In this document: in pieces, positions 51,465-61,224 of the stretch
Numbering within the stretch: position 1 is the first letter of the stretch
Layout: each line of letters starts with the position of its first letter
Source: Actinomycetota bacterium
Lineage (GTDB): Bacteria > Actinomycetota > Geothermincolia > Geothermincolales > RBG-13-55-18
Length of the DNA stretch: 64,000 nucleotides
Assembly (NCBI GenBank): GCA_014360685.1
Contig: JACIXB010000021.1
Coordinates: 1-64,000 of the forward strand
Direction of reading: 5' to 3'
The notes under the pieces: model-generated
What the model was told of the DNA's origin: nothing
Seen by the model: the letters and a program-made list of their open reading frames with translations, nothing else
Database searches by the model: none
Program-made: the position numbers and the translations under genes

Positions 51465-54095
51465 GTGGACGTCATCCTGGGGCACGTGAACGTGGACTTC
51501 GACGCCCTGGCCTCCATGGTGGCGGCCAAGAAGCTCTACCCGGAGGCGGTGATGGTCTTCGCCGGATCGGTGAACCGCAACGTGCGCGAGTTTATCGCCC
51601 TCCACGGCGACGTGCTGGAATTCCGAGACCCCCGTTCCCTGGACCGCGAGGCCATAAACCGGCTCATCGTGGTGGACAACCGCATCGCCGAGCGCCTGGG
51701 CGAGTTCCGCGACCTACCGGGCAAGGAGGGGGTGGAGGTTTTCGTCTACGACCATCACCCTCCCTCCCCGCAGGACATGAAGGGGGTCCACGATTACAGC
51801 GAGTACCTGGGGGCCACCACTACCGTGCTGGTGAGGATAATCCAGCGCCAGAAGATCCCCATCAGCCCCTTCGAGGCCACCCTCTTCGCCCTGGGGATCC
51901 ACGAGGACACCGGTTCGCTGACCTACGCGGGCACCACCCCCGAGGATGCCGAGGCCCTGGCCTTTCTCATGCGGCGGGGCGCCAACCTGGAGGTGATCAT
52001 GCACTTCCTGGGAAGGCAGCTCTCCCCCGCGCAGCACGAGCTCATGAGGCGCCTGCTCTCCGGCCTTCGCTTTCACCGCGTGCAGGGGGTCCTGGTAGCC
52101 GTGGCCAGGGCGCACATGGAGGAGTACGTGGAGGGAGCCTCGGCGGTGGCCTCCAGGCTGGCCGACCTGGAGAACCTGGAGGTCCTCTTCGCCCTGGTGG
52201 AGATGCAGGGACGGGTGGTGGTGGCGGGGCTTTCCCGTATGCGCCAGGTGGACGTGGACCGGGTCCTCTCCGGCCTGGGCGGCGGCGGACACGCCAAGGC
52301 CGGTTCGGCGGTACTCAAGGGGTGCAGCCTGGAGAAGGTGGAGCGCGAGCTCCTGGAGCTGCTGGAGAGGAACGTGCCGCGACGTGTGACCGCGGGCGAG
52401 ATAATGAGCGGTCCGGTGAAGACCATCAACGAGAGCACCACCATAGCCGAGGCCTCGCGGCGCATGGAGCTCACCGGCCACACCGCCTTTCCCGTGGTGG
52501 ACGACGGGGGGAACCTGGTGGGCATGATATCCCGTAAGGACCTGGACAAGGCCGGTCACCACGGCCTGGGGCACGCCCCGGTGAAGGGATTCATGTCCCG
52601 CTCGTTGATCGCCGTGGAGGAGGATGCCTCCCTCCAGGAGATCCAGAGACTGATGACCGAGAACGCCATCGGCCGGGTACCGGTGGTGAGGGGCAAGGAA
52701 CTGGTGGGCATCGTGACCCGCAAGGATTTACTGAGGGCCCTGCACGGGGGGGAATACCTACGTGCCGTCGCCCCGGTGGGAGGGACGCATGCCTACACCC
52801 GCTCGGAGATCGTGGAGATGATGCAGCGCCAGCTTCCGGGCGAGGTCCAGAGCCTCCTCCGCCTGGCCTCCCGGGTGGCGGAAAGGGAGGGATATCAGGT
52901 CTACCTGGTGGGCGGCGTGGTGAGGGACCTGCTGCTGGGCTACCCCAACCTGGACCTGGACCTGGTGGTTGAGGGAGAGGGCATCGAATTCGCGCGGCGT
53001 CTGGCCCGGGAGCTGAAGGCCAGGGTGCGTACCCACCGGAAGTTCGGCACCGCGGTGGTCCTGCTTCCCACCGGGAGGAGGATCGACGTGGCCACCGCGC
53101 GCACCGAGTTCTACGAGCAGCCGGCGGCGTTGCCCACCGTGGAGGTCTCCTCCATAAGGCAGGACCTCTACCGCCGGGATTTCACCATCAACGCCATGGC
53201 CGTCGCCGTGAGCGGAGAGAGGTTCGGCGAGCTGTTGGACTATTTCGGCGGACTTCGCGACCTGCAGAGAAGGCAGATCCGCGTGCTGCACAACCTGAGC
53301 TTCGTGGAGGATCCCACCCGCATCTTCCGTGCCGTGCGCTTCGAGCAGCGCTACGGATTCCGTATGGAGAGGCAGACGGAGATACTCGCCAGGCGGGCGG
53401 TGGAGATGGAGATAGTGGGGCGCCTGACCAACGCCAGGGTGAGGGACGAGCTCAAAGACATCTTCCTCGAACCCCTGCCCCTTCCCCTCAAGGCCCTGGA
53501 GAGGCTGGAGGAACTGGGGGCCCTGCGAACCCTGCACCCCGACCTGTCCGTGACCCGGGCCATGCGCCGTCGTTTCCAGTTGCTGGAAAAACACTCGGGT
53601 AAGGCCTGGGAGATGGTGGGGACGGAGGGCAGGAGGTGGATCCCGGTGGCCGCGGCCATGCTGGCCGACCTCCCCCCGGGGGAAGGGCTCAAGTGGTGCC
53701 ACCAGATGCGCCTGCGGCGGGAGGACACCGAGGCTCTGCGCCAGTGTCTCGAGGAGGTTCCCCGGGCGGTGGAGGAACTCGCCCGCAGGGACCTGGCGCC
53801 CAGCCGCGCCGTATTCTTGCTTGACCCGCTGAGCCCGGAGGCCATAACATATCTCTATGCCCTGGCCGGCCCCGCGGCCAGGGAGAAGGTAGCCGCTTAC
53901 TTGACCAGCTGGAAAGAAATGGCTCCCAGCGTGAGCGGCCGCGACCTCAAGGAAATGGGCCTTCCTCCCTCGAGGGTCTATTCCCAGATCCTGGCAGAAA
54001 TTCGGAGGGCCCTGCTGGACGGGGAGGTACGGGGGCGCGAGGAGGAGCTGGCCCTGGCGCGCAGGCTGGTGGAGGAAGCGGCCTCGAGGAGGTGA
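51465..54095 (+). CDS. tRNA nucleotidyltransferase fused to DHH and CBS domains
   Basis: The 876-residue protein has a DHH phosphoesterase domain (HVNVDFDALASM, VVDNRI, VYDHHPPS, IHEDTGSLTYAGTT) with a DHHA1 motif GGGGHAKAGSA at the N-terminus. Two CBS domains follow (about 310-440), then a class II poly(A) polymerase/tRNA nucleotidyltransferase (GGVVRDLLLGYPNLDLDLVVEG, RRDFTINAMAV). This fusion is known in deltaproteobacteria and other lineages. It probably adds A or CCA to tRNA 3' ends, with the DHH part acting on nucleotides or oligonucleotides. The GTG start has GAGGAGGG upstream. Confidence 0.9.
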   Translation: MDVILGHVNVDFDALASMVAAKKLYPEAVMVFAGSVNRNVREFIALHGDVLEFRDPRSLDREAINRLIVVDNRIAERLGEFRDLPGKEGVEVFVYDHHPPSPQDMKGVHDYSEYLGATTTVLVRIIQRQKIPISPFEATLFALGIHEDTGSLTYAGTTPEDAEALAFLMRRGANLEVIMHFLGRQLSPAQHELMRRLLSGLRFHRVQGVLVAVARAHMEEYVEGASAVASRLADLENLEVLFALVEMQGRVVVAGLSRMRQVDVDRVLSGLGGGGHAKAGSAVLKGCSLEKVERELLELLERNVPRRVTAGEIMSGPVKTINESTTIAEASRRMELTGHTAFPVVDDGGNLVGMISRKDLDKAGHHGLGHAPVKGFMSRSLIAVEEDASLQEIQRLMTENAIGRVPVVRGKELVGIVTRKDLLRALHGGEYLRAVAPVGGTHAYTRSEIVEMMQRQLPGEVQSLLRLASRVAEREGYQVYLVGGVVRDLLLGYPNLDLDLVVEGEGIEFARRLARELKARVRTHRKFGTAVVLLPTGRRIDVATARTEFYEQPAALPTVEVSSIRQDLYRRDFTINAMAVAVSGERFGELLDYFGGLRDLQRRQIRVLHNLSFVEDPTRIFRAVRFEQRYGFRMERQTEILARRAVEMEIVGRLTNARVRDELKDIFLEPLPLPLKALERLEELGALRTLHPDLSVTRAMRRRFQLLEKHSGKAWEMVGTEGRRWIPVAAAMLADLPPGEGLKWCHQMRLRREDTEALRQCLEEVPRAVEELARRDLAPSRAVFLLDPLSPEAITYLYALAGPAAREKVAAYLTSWKEMAPSVSGRDLKEMGLPPSRVYSQILAEIRRALLDGEVRGREEELALARRLVEEAASRR

Positions 54096-54100
54096 GAGGA

Positions 54101-54763
54101 ATGGGACCCTCCCAGGTGGAGGTTACCCTGTACATGCTGGTAGGCCTTATCCTGGGGGTCATCATCCACGAGTACATGCACGGGTACGTGGCCTACCGCA
54201 TGGGGGACCCCACCGCCAAGCGCGCCGGCCGCCTGACCCTGGACCCCATGGCCCACGTGGACCCCTTCGGGACCCTCATCCTCCCCGGCATGCTCTTCCT
54301 GCTCAGCCTCCTGGGCCACGGGACCTTCATCATCGGCTACGCCAAGCCGGTGCCCATCAACCCTTTCCTCTTCCGCAAACCGCGGGGGATCATCTGGGTC
54401 TCCCTGGCCGGGCCCCTCTCCAACCTCTCCCTGGGAGTGGTCTTCATCGGGATCCTGCGCTTGCTCACCCATTTCGAGGGAGGGGGGTTCCTGGATCGAG
54501 CCGCCTACACCTGCCTGTTCATCGCCTACATCAACCTGCTCCTCTTCGTCTTCAATCTGGTACCCATACCCCCCCTGGACGGCTCCCGGGTGGTGGGGTA
54601 CTTCCTGCGGGGAGAGGCCAGGAGGGCCTACCAGTCCCTGGAGCCCTACGGGTTCTTCCTCATCCTGGTTTTGGTCATGCTCTTCGGGTTCGTCCTCTCG
54701 GACATCGTGGGCGGCTTGGCCAACCTCATCCTCCGTGCCTTCGGCCTTTCCGGGGTCTTCTGA
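54101..54763 (+). CDS. Site-2 protease (M50) family protein
   Basis: The 220-residue membrane protein shows the zinc motif HEYMHG in its first helix and NLVPIPPLDGSRV with the third ligand Asp. About five to six hydrophobic helices are present. It is a short M50 metalloprotease without a PDZ domain, of the type found next to trpS and scpA in many Gram-positive genomes. The ATG has AGGAGGTGAG upstream; the track GTG would overlap the previous stop. Confidence 0.9.
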   Translation: MGPSQVEVTLYMLVGLILGVIIHEYMHGYVAYRMGDPTAKRAGRLTLDPMAHVDPFGTLILPGMLFLLSLLGHGTFIIGYAKPVPINPFLFRKPRGIIWVSLAGPLSNLSLGVVFIGILRLLTHFEGGGFLDRAAYTCLFIAYINLLLFVFNLVPIPPLDGSRVVGYFLRGEARRAYQSLEPYGFFLILVLVMLFGFVLSDIVGGLANLILRAFGLSGVF

Positions 54764-54783
54764 TCCCGGCGCGGGGGCGGGCG

Positions 54784-55335
54784 GTGAGAGTGGTGAACAC
54801 CTGGCGTAATCTTCCCGGAAAGGTCTGGGTGAGCATGCTGGCCCTCGATCCCCGGCTGGATAAGAAGGGGGAGAGGGCTTGCCGGGCGCTCTCGCCCCAG
54901 GAGCAGCGCCTCTTCTCCTCCATGGACCGTTACGACCGGGCCCACTCCCTGGCCGTGGCCTCCCGGCTGCGCGACGACCCCCTCCTGTACCGCGCCGCCC
55001 TCCTCCACGACTGCGGCAAGCTAACCTCGGAACTCCGACTTTGGGTGCGTTGGGCGTATACCTTTCTTGAGGTCTTCCAGCCCCGCCTGCTGGCCCGCTT
55101 GGCGGAAAAGGTTGAGAGGGAGGCCCGGGGAGGGGATGTACTGAAGAGGATGCGGAGCCTTACTCCCGGCTGGCGGAGGGGCCTGTACGTGCAGCTCCAT
55201 CACGGGGAGGTGGGGGCCGCCCTTCTCGAACGCGCCGGAAGCGAGGAAGAAGTTGTGCGCCTGGTGCGGGACCACCAAGGGGAGCCGCGCGACGACAGGT
55301 CGCGCCGGTTGCGGCGGCTGGATGACGCCCTTTAG
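54784..55335 (+). CDS. HD-domain protein
   Basis: The 183-residue protein contains an HD phosphohydrolase-like core: HSLAVASRL, LHDCGKLTSELRLWVRW and later LHHGEVGAALL and VRDHQGE. These His and Asp residues should bind a divalent metal. The substrate is not known; the domain cleaves nucleotides or phosphodiesters in many families. It lies 20 bases after the M50 gene. Confidence 0.78.
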   Translation: MRVVNTWRNLPGKVWVSMLALDPRLDKKGERACRALSPQEQRLFSSMDRYDRAHSLAVASRLRDDPLLYRAALLHDCGKLTSELRLWVRWAYTFLEVFQPRLLARLAEKVEREARGGDVLKRMRSLTPGWRRGLYVQLHHGEVGAALLERAGSEEEVVRLVRDHQGEPRDDRSRRLRRLDDAL

Positions 55336-55354
55336 TGATCCCCAAAGAGCCCGC

Positions 55355-55514
55355 ACCGGAAGGCCCGCCCTCCCGCTTTCCAGGTCGCCCGCCCCGGCGT
55401 AGAAAATGGAATACCGTTTCCCCGGGAAAGACGAGAACATGGGCCGGGAATACATCCTCATCCGGGGACCGGAAGGCCCGCCCTCCCGCTTTCCAGGTCG
55501 CCCGCCCCGGCGTA
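55355..55514 (+). repeat. 47-bp perfect direct repeat, copies 113 bp apart
   Basis: ACCGGAAGGCCCGCCCTCCC... at 55355-55401 recurs without mismatch at 55468-55514. The second copy runs into TATAGAATAATATG, a -10-like sequence before trpS; the first copy runs into AGAAAATGG. Confidence 0.9.
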
Positions 55515-55676
55515 TAGAATAATATGCTGAGCCACGCGGAGATTGCGTTGCCCCGCGGAGGCGCGTTGGGTCGAGGCCGGCCGCCCGGGGTGCAAGGGGA
55601 CCCGGTATTGGTACTTGGCGGGTGGAGGAACCCGGGGCCGGCGGACGGAAATAAAGGACGAGAGGAAGGAGAGGGA

Positions 55677-56657
55677 TTGGCGACCAGGATTCTCACCGGA
55701 TACCGCCCCACGGGAAAGCTGCACCTGGGGCACCTACACGGCAACCTCATGCGCATGATGGAATTGCAGGAGGAGGCGGAGTGCTTCTTCTTTATCGCCG
55801 ACTGGCACGCCTTGACCACCGATTACCAAGACCCGTCGCGGCTGAGGACCTTCACCGAGGAGATGGTATTGGACTGGCTGGCGGCGGGTATCGATCCGGA
55901 CAAGGCAACCATCTACCGGCAGTCCGACCTCCCCGAGGTGGCGGAGTTCCAGCTCTACCTCTCCATGATCACCCCGTTGGGATGGCTGGAGAGGGTCCCC
56001 TCCTTCAAGGAACAGCAGGAGCAGCTGCGGGGCCGGGAGATCGCCACCCACGGCTTCCTGGGATATCCCGTGCTCCAGGCGGCGGATATTCTCATCGTGC
56101 GCGCGGAGGGGGTTCCCGTGGGGGAGGACCAACTGCCCCACCTGGAGCTGACCAGGGAGATAGTGAGGAGGTTCAACCACCTCTACGGGGAGACCTTCGC
56201 CGAGCCGCAGTCTCTGCTCTCCACCGCGCCCCGCATCCCGGGGACCGACGGGCGAAAGATGAGCAAGAGCTACGGCAACCAGATCTCCCTCTCCGACCCG
56301 CCGGAGGAGATCCGCCGCAAGGTTCTGTCCATGATCACCGATCCCGCCCGGCGCACGCGCCGGGACCCCGGTGACCCCGGTAAGTGCAGCGTTTTCGAGC
56401 TGCACAGGCTGTACACCGGGGACCGGGTGGAGGAGATCGCCGAAAAGTGCCGCACCGCGGGGTGGGGATGCGTGGAATGCAAGGAGGTCCTGGCGGGAAG
56501 GATATCCGATTCCCTGCGCGCCTTCCGCGAGAGGAGGAAGGAACTGGAAGCCAGGCCCGGGACGGCCTGGGAGGTATTGGAATCGGGGCTGCGGAAGGTG
56601 CGGCCCATAGCCGGGGAAGTGCTGGGCGAGGTGCGCAGGCGCATGGGCATGGATTGA
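55677..56657 (+). CDS. trpS: Tryptophan-tRNA ligase
   Basis: The class I synthetase charges tRNA-Trp. It has the HIGH-type motif GKLHLGHLHGN, FFFIADWHALTTDY and the KMSKS motif GRKMSKSYGN. I start it at the TTG giving ATRILTGYRPTGKL (326 residues), with GGAGAGGGA upstream, which matches family length. The 51 codons before it in the track ORF include repeat and leader DNA. No T-box was recognised upstream. Confidence 0.95.
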   Translation: MATRILTGYRPTGKLHLGHLHGNLMRMMELQEEAECFFFIADWHALTTDYQDPSRLRTFTEEMVLDWLAAGIDPDKATIYRQSDLPEVAEFQLYLSMITPLGWLERVPSFKEQQEQLRGREIATHGFLGYPVLQAADILIVRAEGVPVGEDQLPHLELTREIVRRFNHLYGETFAEPQSLLSTAPRIPGTDGRKMSKSYGNQISLSDPPEEIRRKVLSMITDPARRTRRDPGDPGKCSVFELHRLYTGDRVEEIAEKCRTAGWGCVECKEVLAGRISDSLRAFRERRKELEARPGTAWEVLESGLRKVRPIAGEVLGEVRRRMGMD

Positions 56658-56667
56658 GGAGCGAGCC

Positions 56668-57492
56668 GTGTCCTACCTGGTCAAGCTGGAGGTCTTCGAG
56701 GGTCCTTTCGACCTCCTGCTCCACCTCATCGGGCGCAGGGAGATAGACATCTACCAGGTTTCCATCGCCGAGATAACCGAGGATTACCTGCGCTGCATCC
56801 AGGACATGCAGCGCCTGGACCTGGAGGTGGCCACCGAGTTCCTCCTCATCGCCGCCACCCTGCTAAAGCTGAAGTCCGATTCCCTCCTCCCGGCCCCGGA
56901 GAAGGAAGGGGAGGAGATCTCCCCCGCCGAGCTGCGGGAGGAACTGTTGTGGAGGCTGGTGCAGTACCAGAAGTTCCGCAACGCGGCGGCGGAGCTGGCC
57001 TCCCGCCTGGAGAGGGAAGAGAGGTACTACTACCGGGAGGTGGACCTGGAAGAACCCTTCCGGGGCCTGGTGCCCGATGTCCTCGGTGGCCTCACCCTGG
57101 ACAGGCTGGTCCGGGCGGCGCGCGAGCTGGTACAGGCGGAGGAGGAGGTGGATGTATCCTACATCGCCCCTATCCGGGTGAACGTCTCCGACTTCATGGC
57201 CAAGGTCAGGCGGGTACTGGCGGAAAAAGGGCGCACCACCTTCCGGGAGCTGACCTCCGACTGCGCGTTGCGCATCGAGATCATCGCCACCTTCCTGGCC
57301 CTGCTCGAGCTCTACAAGCGCGAGGAAGTGGATATAAGGCAGGCGGTGCGCTTCGGTGACATAGAAGTCCACCCCATGGAAGCCCAGGATATGGGGGCCC
57401 GAAGGCTCGGACCGGAGACCCCGGGAGAGGTGGAGGGGGCTGCGGTGGAGGGCGGCACGGGTTCCGCCGGAAAGGGGGAAGGATGGAGCTGA
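56668..57492 (+). CDS. scpA: Segregation and condensation protein A
   Basis: The 274-residue kleisin begins YLVKLEVFEGPFDLLLHLIGRREIDIYQVSIAEITEDYL, the ScpA signature, and ends in a winged-helix-like segment FLALLELYKREEVDIRQ. With ScpB and an SMC protein encoded elsewhere it condenses and segregates the chromosome. The GTG start follows GAGGAGCGA, 10 bases after trpS. It overlaps scpB by 10 bases. Confidence 0.94.
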   Translation: MSYLVKLEVFEGPFDLLLHLIGRREIDIYQVSIAEITEDYLRCIQDMQRLDLEVATEFLLIAATLLKLKSDSLLPAPEKEGEEISPAELREELLWRLVQYQKFRNAAAELASRLEREERYYYREVDLEEPFRGLVPDVLGGLTLDRLVRAARELVQAEEEVDVSYIAPIRVNVSDFMAKVRRVLAEKGRTTFRELTSDCALRIEIIATFLALLELYKREEVDIRQAVRFGDIEVHPMEAQDMGARRLGPETPGEVEGAAVEGGTGSAGKGEGWS

Positions 57493-58322
57493 AACCCATA
57501 GGCGGGAGGATGTGGAAGACGGGGGCCGGAGAGGAACGCCCGCAGGAGATGGAGGTTCTCAAGGGGGCCCTGGAGGCCATGCTCTTCGTCTCCGGGGAGC
57601 CTGTCCCCACCCGCCGTCTGGCGGAGGCCCTGGACTGCGACGAGGGGAGGGTGGTGTCCGCCCTCCAGGAACTGAGTGAGGAATACCAGGCCGAGAACCG
57701 GGGAATACAGCTCCGCTCGGTAGGGGGCGGTTGGCGCCTGCACACCCATCCCGCCTACGCCTCCTACGTGGAGAAGATGCTCCTTACCACCAAGCGGGCC
57801 CGGCTCACCCGCGCCGCCGTGGAAACCCTGGCCATAATCGCCTACTTGCAGCCCATAACCAGGAGCCAGATCGCCAACCTGCGGGGCGTGCAGTCGGAGA
57901 ACGTGGTCAAGGTCCTGGTGGACATGGGGCTGGTGGCCGAGGCGGGAAAGGAGAAAGCCCCCGGCGGCCCAGCCCTCTACGTGACCACGGAGAAGTTCCT
58001 GGAGCGCTTCGGGCTGCACAGCCTGGAGGAGCTGCCTCCCCTCGAAGATTTCGAGCCCGACCGGGAGACGGTGGAACGCATCGCCCGTTCCCTTTCCGGG
58101 CACGGGGAAACGCGGGAGGCCGGGGCGGGGGCGGTGGGGACCGGCGTGCCCCGGGATTCCGAGGCGGGTGAATTGGTAATACCTACCAACGCCGTAGACC
58201 CCGTTCGGCCGTCGGAGGCGGGGGAGAAAGGGGGAGGGGCGGAAGGCGCGGGTTTCCGGGAACAGGGAAGAGCGCGAGCCGGGTCTGAAGCGGAGGGGAT
58301 GGCAGGGGAGGAGGAAGGATAG
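57483..58322 (+). CDS. scpB: Segregation and condensation protein B
   Basis: The 279-residue protein shows the ScpB winged-helix pair: LKGALEAMLFVSGEPVPTRRLAEALD and TRAAVETLAIIAYLQPITRSQIANLRGVQSENVVKVLVDMGLV. The conserved part ends near residue 200; the last 80 residues are low-complexity Gly/Glu/Pro-rich, longer than usual ScpB tails. It works with ScpA and SMC. It overlaps scpA. Confidence 0.92.
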   Translation: MELKPIGGRMWKTGAGEERPQEMEVLKGALEAMLFVSGEPVPTRRLAEALDCDEGRVVSALQELSEEYQAENRGIQLRSVGGGWRLHTHPAYASYVEKMLLTTKRARLTRAAVETLAIIAYLQPITRSQIANLRGVQSENVVKVLVDMGLVAEAGKEKAPGGPALYVTTEKFLERFGLHSLEELPPLEDFEPDRETVERIARSLSGHGETREAGAGAVGTGVPRDSEAGELVIPTNAVDPVRPSEAGEKGGGAEGAGFREQGRARAGSEAEGMAGEEEG

Positions 58323-58479
58323 GAGGGGTTGCCGCCCGTAACGCGATCTCCCTCGGCCGGACCGGTGAGGAGGTTTGACGCCCGTACGCGGGCCGCAGGG
58401 GCGTACCGCTCTCCGGGCCTGATCCGGGAACATCGAGCCGCTGGTCCGCCTCGGCACGGTCCGGAACCGGACCGAGGGG

Positions 58480-59289
58480 ATGGACTCGAAAGGGGGCGCG
58501 GGAGCCATGACCCGAGTCTCCGGCAAGGATGGCGGAAAAGGATATGCTGCGGGCGGAGAGGCATCGGCGGGCGGGACCGCCGGTTTGAGGCTGCAGAAGT
58601 TCCTGGCGGAGGCGGGGCTGGGCTCCCGCAGGCGCTGCGAAAGGCTCATCGAGGACGGCCGGGTGGCGGTCAACGGCCGGACGGCCCGCCTGGGAGACCG
58701 CGTGGACCCCCAAAGGGACCGCGTCACCGTGGACGGCATCCCGGTCAGCGCCGAGGGGGAGAAGAAGTACTTCCTCCTCTTCAAGCCCCCCGGGTACATA
58801 ACCACGGTCAGGGACAACCGGGGACGGCCGACGGTCATGGACCTCGTCCACGAGGAGGGCAGGCTTTTCCCCGTGGGACGCCTGGACAAGGATACCCGGG
58901 GGTTGCTCCTGATCACCAACGACGGATACCTGGCCCACAAGTTGCTGCATCCCAGCCGAGGAGTGGAAAAGACCTACCTGGTGCAGGCGGAGGGTTACCT
59001 GACTCCCCAGGGCCTCTCCCGCCTGCGCAAGGGGATACGGCTGGAGGAAGGGACCACCGCACCGGCAAAAGTACGCGTCCTGGCCAAGAAGGGCGACCGG
59101 TGCCTCCTGGAGTTCACCCTCCACGAGGGGAAGAAGAGGCAGATCAGGCGCATGTGCGCGGCGGTGGGCCTGGAGGTTAGGGACCTGATCCGTACCCGCT
59201 TCGGTCCCCTGGACCTCCGGGGCGTGAAGGAGGGGGAGTACCGTCCCCTCACCCCGGAAGAGGTCCGCGAGCTCATGGAGATGGATTGA
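58480..59289 (+). CDS. rluB: 23S rRNA pseudouridine synthase (RluB/RsuA family)
   Basis: The protein has an N-terminal S4 domain (RLQKFLAEAGLGSRRRCERLIEDGRVAVNG). The catalytic core follows, with GRLDKDTRGLLLITNDGYLAHKLLHP carrying the nucleophile Asp, and the C-terminal KRQIRRMCAAVGLEVRDLIRTRFGP. RluB-type enzymes modify 23S rRNA, RsuA-type 16S; length and S4 domain favour the RluB/YpuL side. Two ATG starts are possible (58480 or 58507). It follows scpB with a 157-base gap, a common order. Confidence 0.87.
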   Translation: MDSKGGAGAMTRVSGKDGGKGYAAGGEASAGGTAGLRLQKFLAEAGLGSRRRCERLIEDGRVAVNGRTARLGDRVDPQRDRVTVDGIPVSAEGEKKYFLLFKPPGYITTVRDNRGRPTVMDLVHEEGRLFPVGRLDKDTRGLLLITNDGYLAHKLLHPSRGVEKTYLVQAEGYLTPQGLSRLRKGIRLEEGTTAPAKVRVLAKKGDRCLLEFTLHEGKKRQIRRMCAAVGLEVRDLIRTRFGPLDLRGVKEGEYRPLTPEEVRELMEMD

Positions 59290-59568
59290 AGATGGGGAAC
59301 GGTCCGGGGGGTTGGTGAGGGCGGGACCGGTGGGCGGAAGGCGCGGGACCGGGCATGCGCCGCCCGATCGCCCCGCGGATGGGGGTGGAGATGGGATTAT
59401 CTCACCGCGAACCACGAACGCGGGGTCGAAAACCGTTATTCCGGGATGGCCCGCGAGCCGCGAAGTTGCCCCTCCGCCCCCGGGAGGGGAAAATGGAACG
59501 GGGGGTCGTGCTTATCCGCATAGCGTGATCCTGGGGGCGGAATTTTACCGGGGACAGGCAGGGGATAG

Positions 59569-61224
59569 ATGAGCGGCGGTTACTGGCCGGAGGGGGTAAA
59601 GCGCCACCTGCGATATCCCCGCATTCCCGTCTTCGAGTTGCTGCGCTCCGCGGCCGCCCTGTGGCCGGGGCGGAACGCCCTGGTCTTCGGGGGGATGGAG
59701 TTGACCTTCCGGGAGTTGGACCTGCTCTCCGACCGTTTCGCCGCCGCCCTGGCCGACATGGGAGTGGGCAAGGGCGACCGGGTGGGCATCCACCTTCCCA
59801 ATTGCCCCCAGTTCGCGGTGGCCTATTACGGCCTGCTCAAGGCGGGGGCGGTCTACGTCCCCCTCGACCAGCATCTTTCGGAGCGCGAGTTGCTCTACCA
59901 GCTGCGGGACGCGGAGGTGGAGACCTACCTGGGGCTGGATATCACCTTCCGCATGCCCCGGCGGGTTCTGCCCCGCACCCCGGTGCGCCGGGTGATACTC
60001 ACCAGCCTGACCGACTGTTACCCGCGGGTGTCACGGCCGGTAAAGCCTTTGCGCCGGGTGACCCTCCCGCCCCTGGCGGCGGATTTCGCCGATCTTCTCA
60101 CCTACTATCCCGAGGAACCGCCGGATCTTTCCTTCGACGTGGAGAGGGACCTGGCGCACATAGTCTACGCGGGAGGGGTTGCGGGTAGGGAGCTGGGAGT
60201 CATGACCACCCACTTCAACGTGGTTGCCAATTGCTGCCAGTTCACTCACTGGTTCGCGGGCGGGGAGATATCCTGGCGCAAGGGAAGGCTGGAGGTGAGG
60301 TGGCCGGCCGGGGACGGCCCGGAACGCCACGTCGTGCGCCGGGGAGCCGAGGTGTCGCTGATCGTGGTCCCCTGGACCCACGTGATGGGTATCGTGGCCT
60401 TCTTCAACATCCAGGTGATGAACGGGTGGACGATGATCGTCTCCGCCCGCTTCGATCCCGAGCAGTACCTTCTGGACATCGGCAAGTACAGCGCCACGGG
60501 ATTCGGAGGGCCGCCGCAGCTCTTCCTGCCTCTCATGGAGAACCCGGCTTTCAACAGGAAAAACCTGGAAGGCATACGCTTGGTGGTCTCCGGGGCCGCA
60601 CCCCTGGAGCCACGGGTACTTCGGCGGCTCTTGCGCCGCGTGCCGGGCCTGGTCTGCGAGGGATACGGGCTCACGGAATGCACCATGGGGTGTACCGCCA
60701 ATCCTCCCTCGCGCGAGGGTGCGCGCCCCGGTTCGGTAGGATTGCCCCTTCCGGACACCGAGGTCCGCCTGGTGGATCCCCTGGACGGGAGGGCCGCGGT
60801 GAGGGATGGAGAGACGGGGGAGATAACGGTCAGGGGACCGCAGGTCACCCCCGGGTACTGGCGGAGGCCGGAGGAGACCGCCCGCGTATACCGTGACGGT
60901 TGGTTGTACACCGGTGACCTGGGAAGGAAGGACGGGGACGGTTTCCTCTACATCGTGGGCCGCAAGAAGGACATGCTCATCTGCAAGGGTTTCAACGTCT
61001 ATCCCCATGAACTAGAGGAAGTCCTGCGGGGCCACCCGTCGGTGGCCGGGGCCGTCGTGGTGGGGAGGAAGGAGGTCCGCTACGGGGAAGTCCCCATGGC
61101 CTACGTCCAACTGAAACCCGGGGAGAGCGCGGAGCCGGGGAAGGTCATGGATTGGGCCAACCGGAGGCTGGCGCGTTACAAGAGGATCCGCGAGCTTCAC
61201 CTGGTGGAGGAGCTGCCCCGCTGA
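59569..61224 (+). CDS. Acyl-CoA-synthetase-like protein with degenerate motifs
   Basis: The 551-residue protein is clearly of the adenylate-forming family (GYGLTECTMGCTANPP, YTGDLGRKDGDGFLYIVGRKKDMLICKGFNVYPHELEEVL). Two normally essential parts are absent. The AMP-binding P-loop, usually SGTTGxPK, reads VYAGGVAGRELGVMTT (about 199-213). The C-terminal catalytic-lysine motif (PxxxSGKIxR) is cut off, because the stop follows ELPR, where that motif normally begins. It may have lost adenylation but kept thioesterification or binding, or be decaying. Confidence 0.85.
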   Translation: MSGGYWPEGVKRHLRYPRIPVFELLRSAAALWPGRNALVFGGMELTFRELDLLSDRFAAALADMGVGKGDRVGIHLPNCPQFAVAYYGLLKAGAVYVPLDQHLSERELLYQLRDAEVETYLGLDITFRMPRRVLPRTPVRRVILTSLTDCYPRVSRPVKPLRRVTLPPLAADFADLLTYYPEEPPDLSFDVERDLAHIVYAGGVAGRELGVMTTHFNVVANCCQFTHWFAGGEISWRKGRLEVRWPAGDGPERHVVRRGAEVSLIVVPWTHVMGIVAFFNIQVMNGWTMIVSARFDPEQYLLDIGKYSATGFGGPPQLFLPLMENPAFNRKNLEGIRLVVSGAAPLEPRVLRRLLRRVPGLVCEGYGLTECTMGCTANPPSREGARPGSVGLPLPDTEVRLVDPLDGRAAVRDGETGEITVRGPQVTPGYWRRPEETARVYRDGWLYTGDLGRKDGDGFLYIVGRKKDMLICKGFNVYPHELEEVLRGHPSVAGAVVVGRKEVRYGEVPMAYVQLKPGESAEPGKVMDWANRRLARYKRIRELHLVEELPR

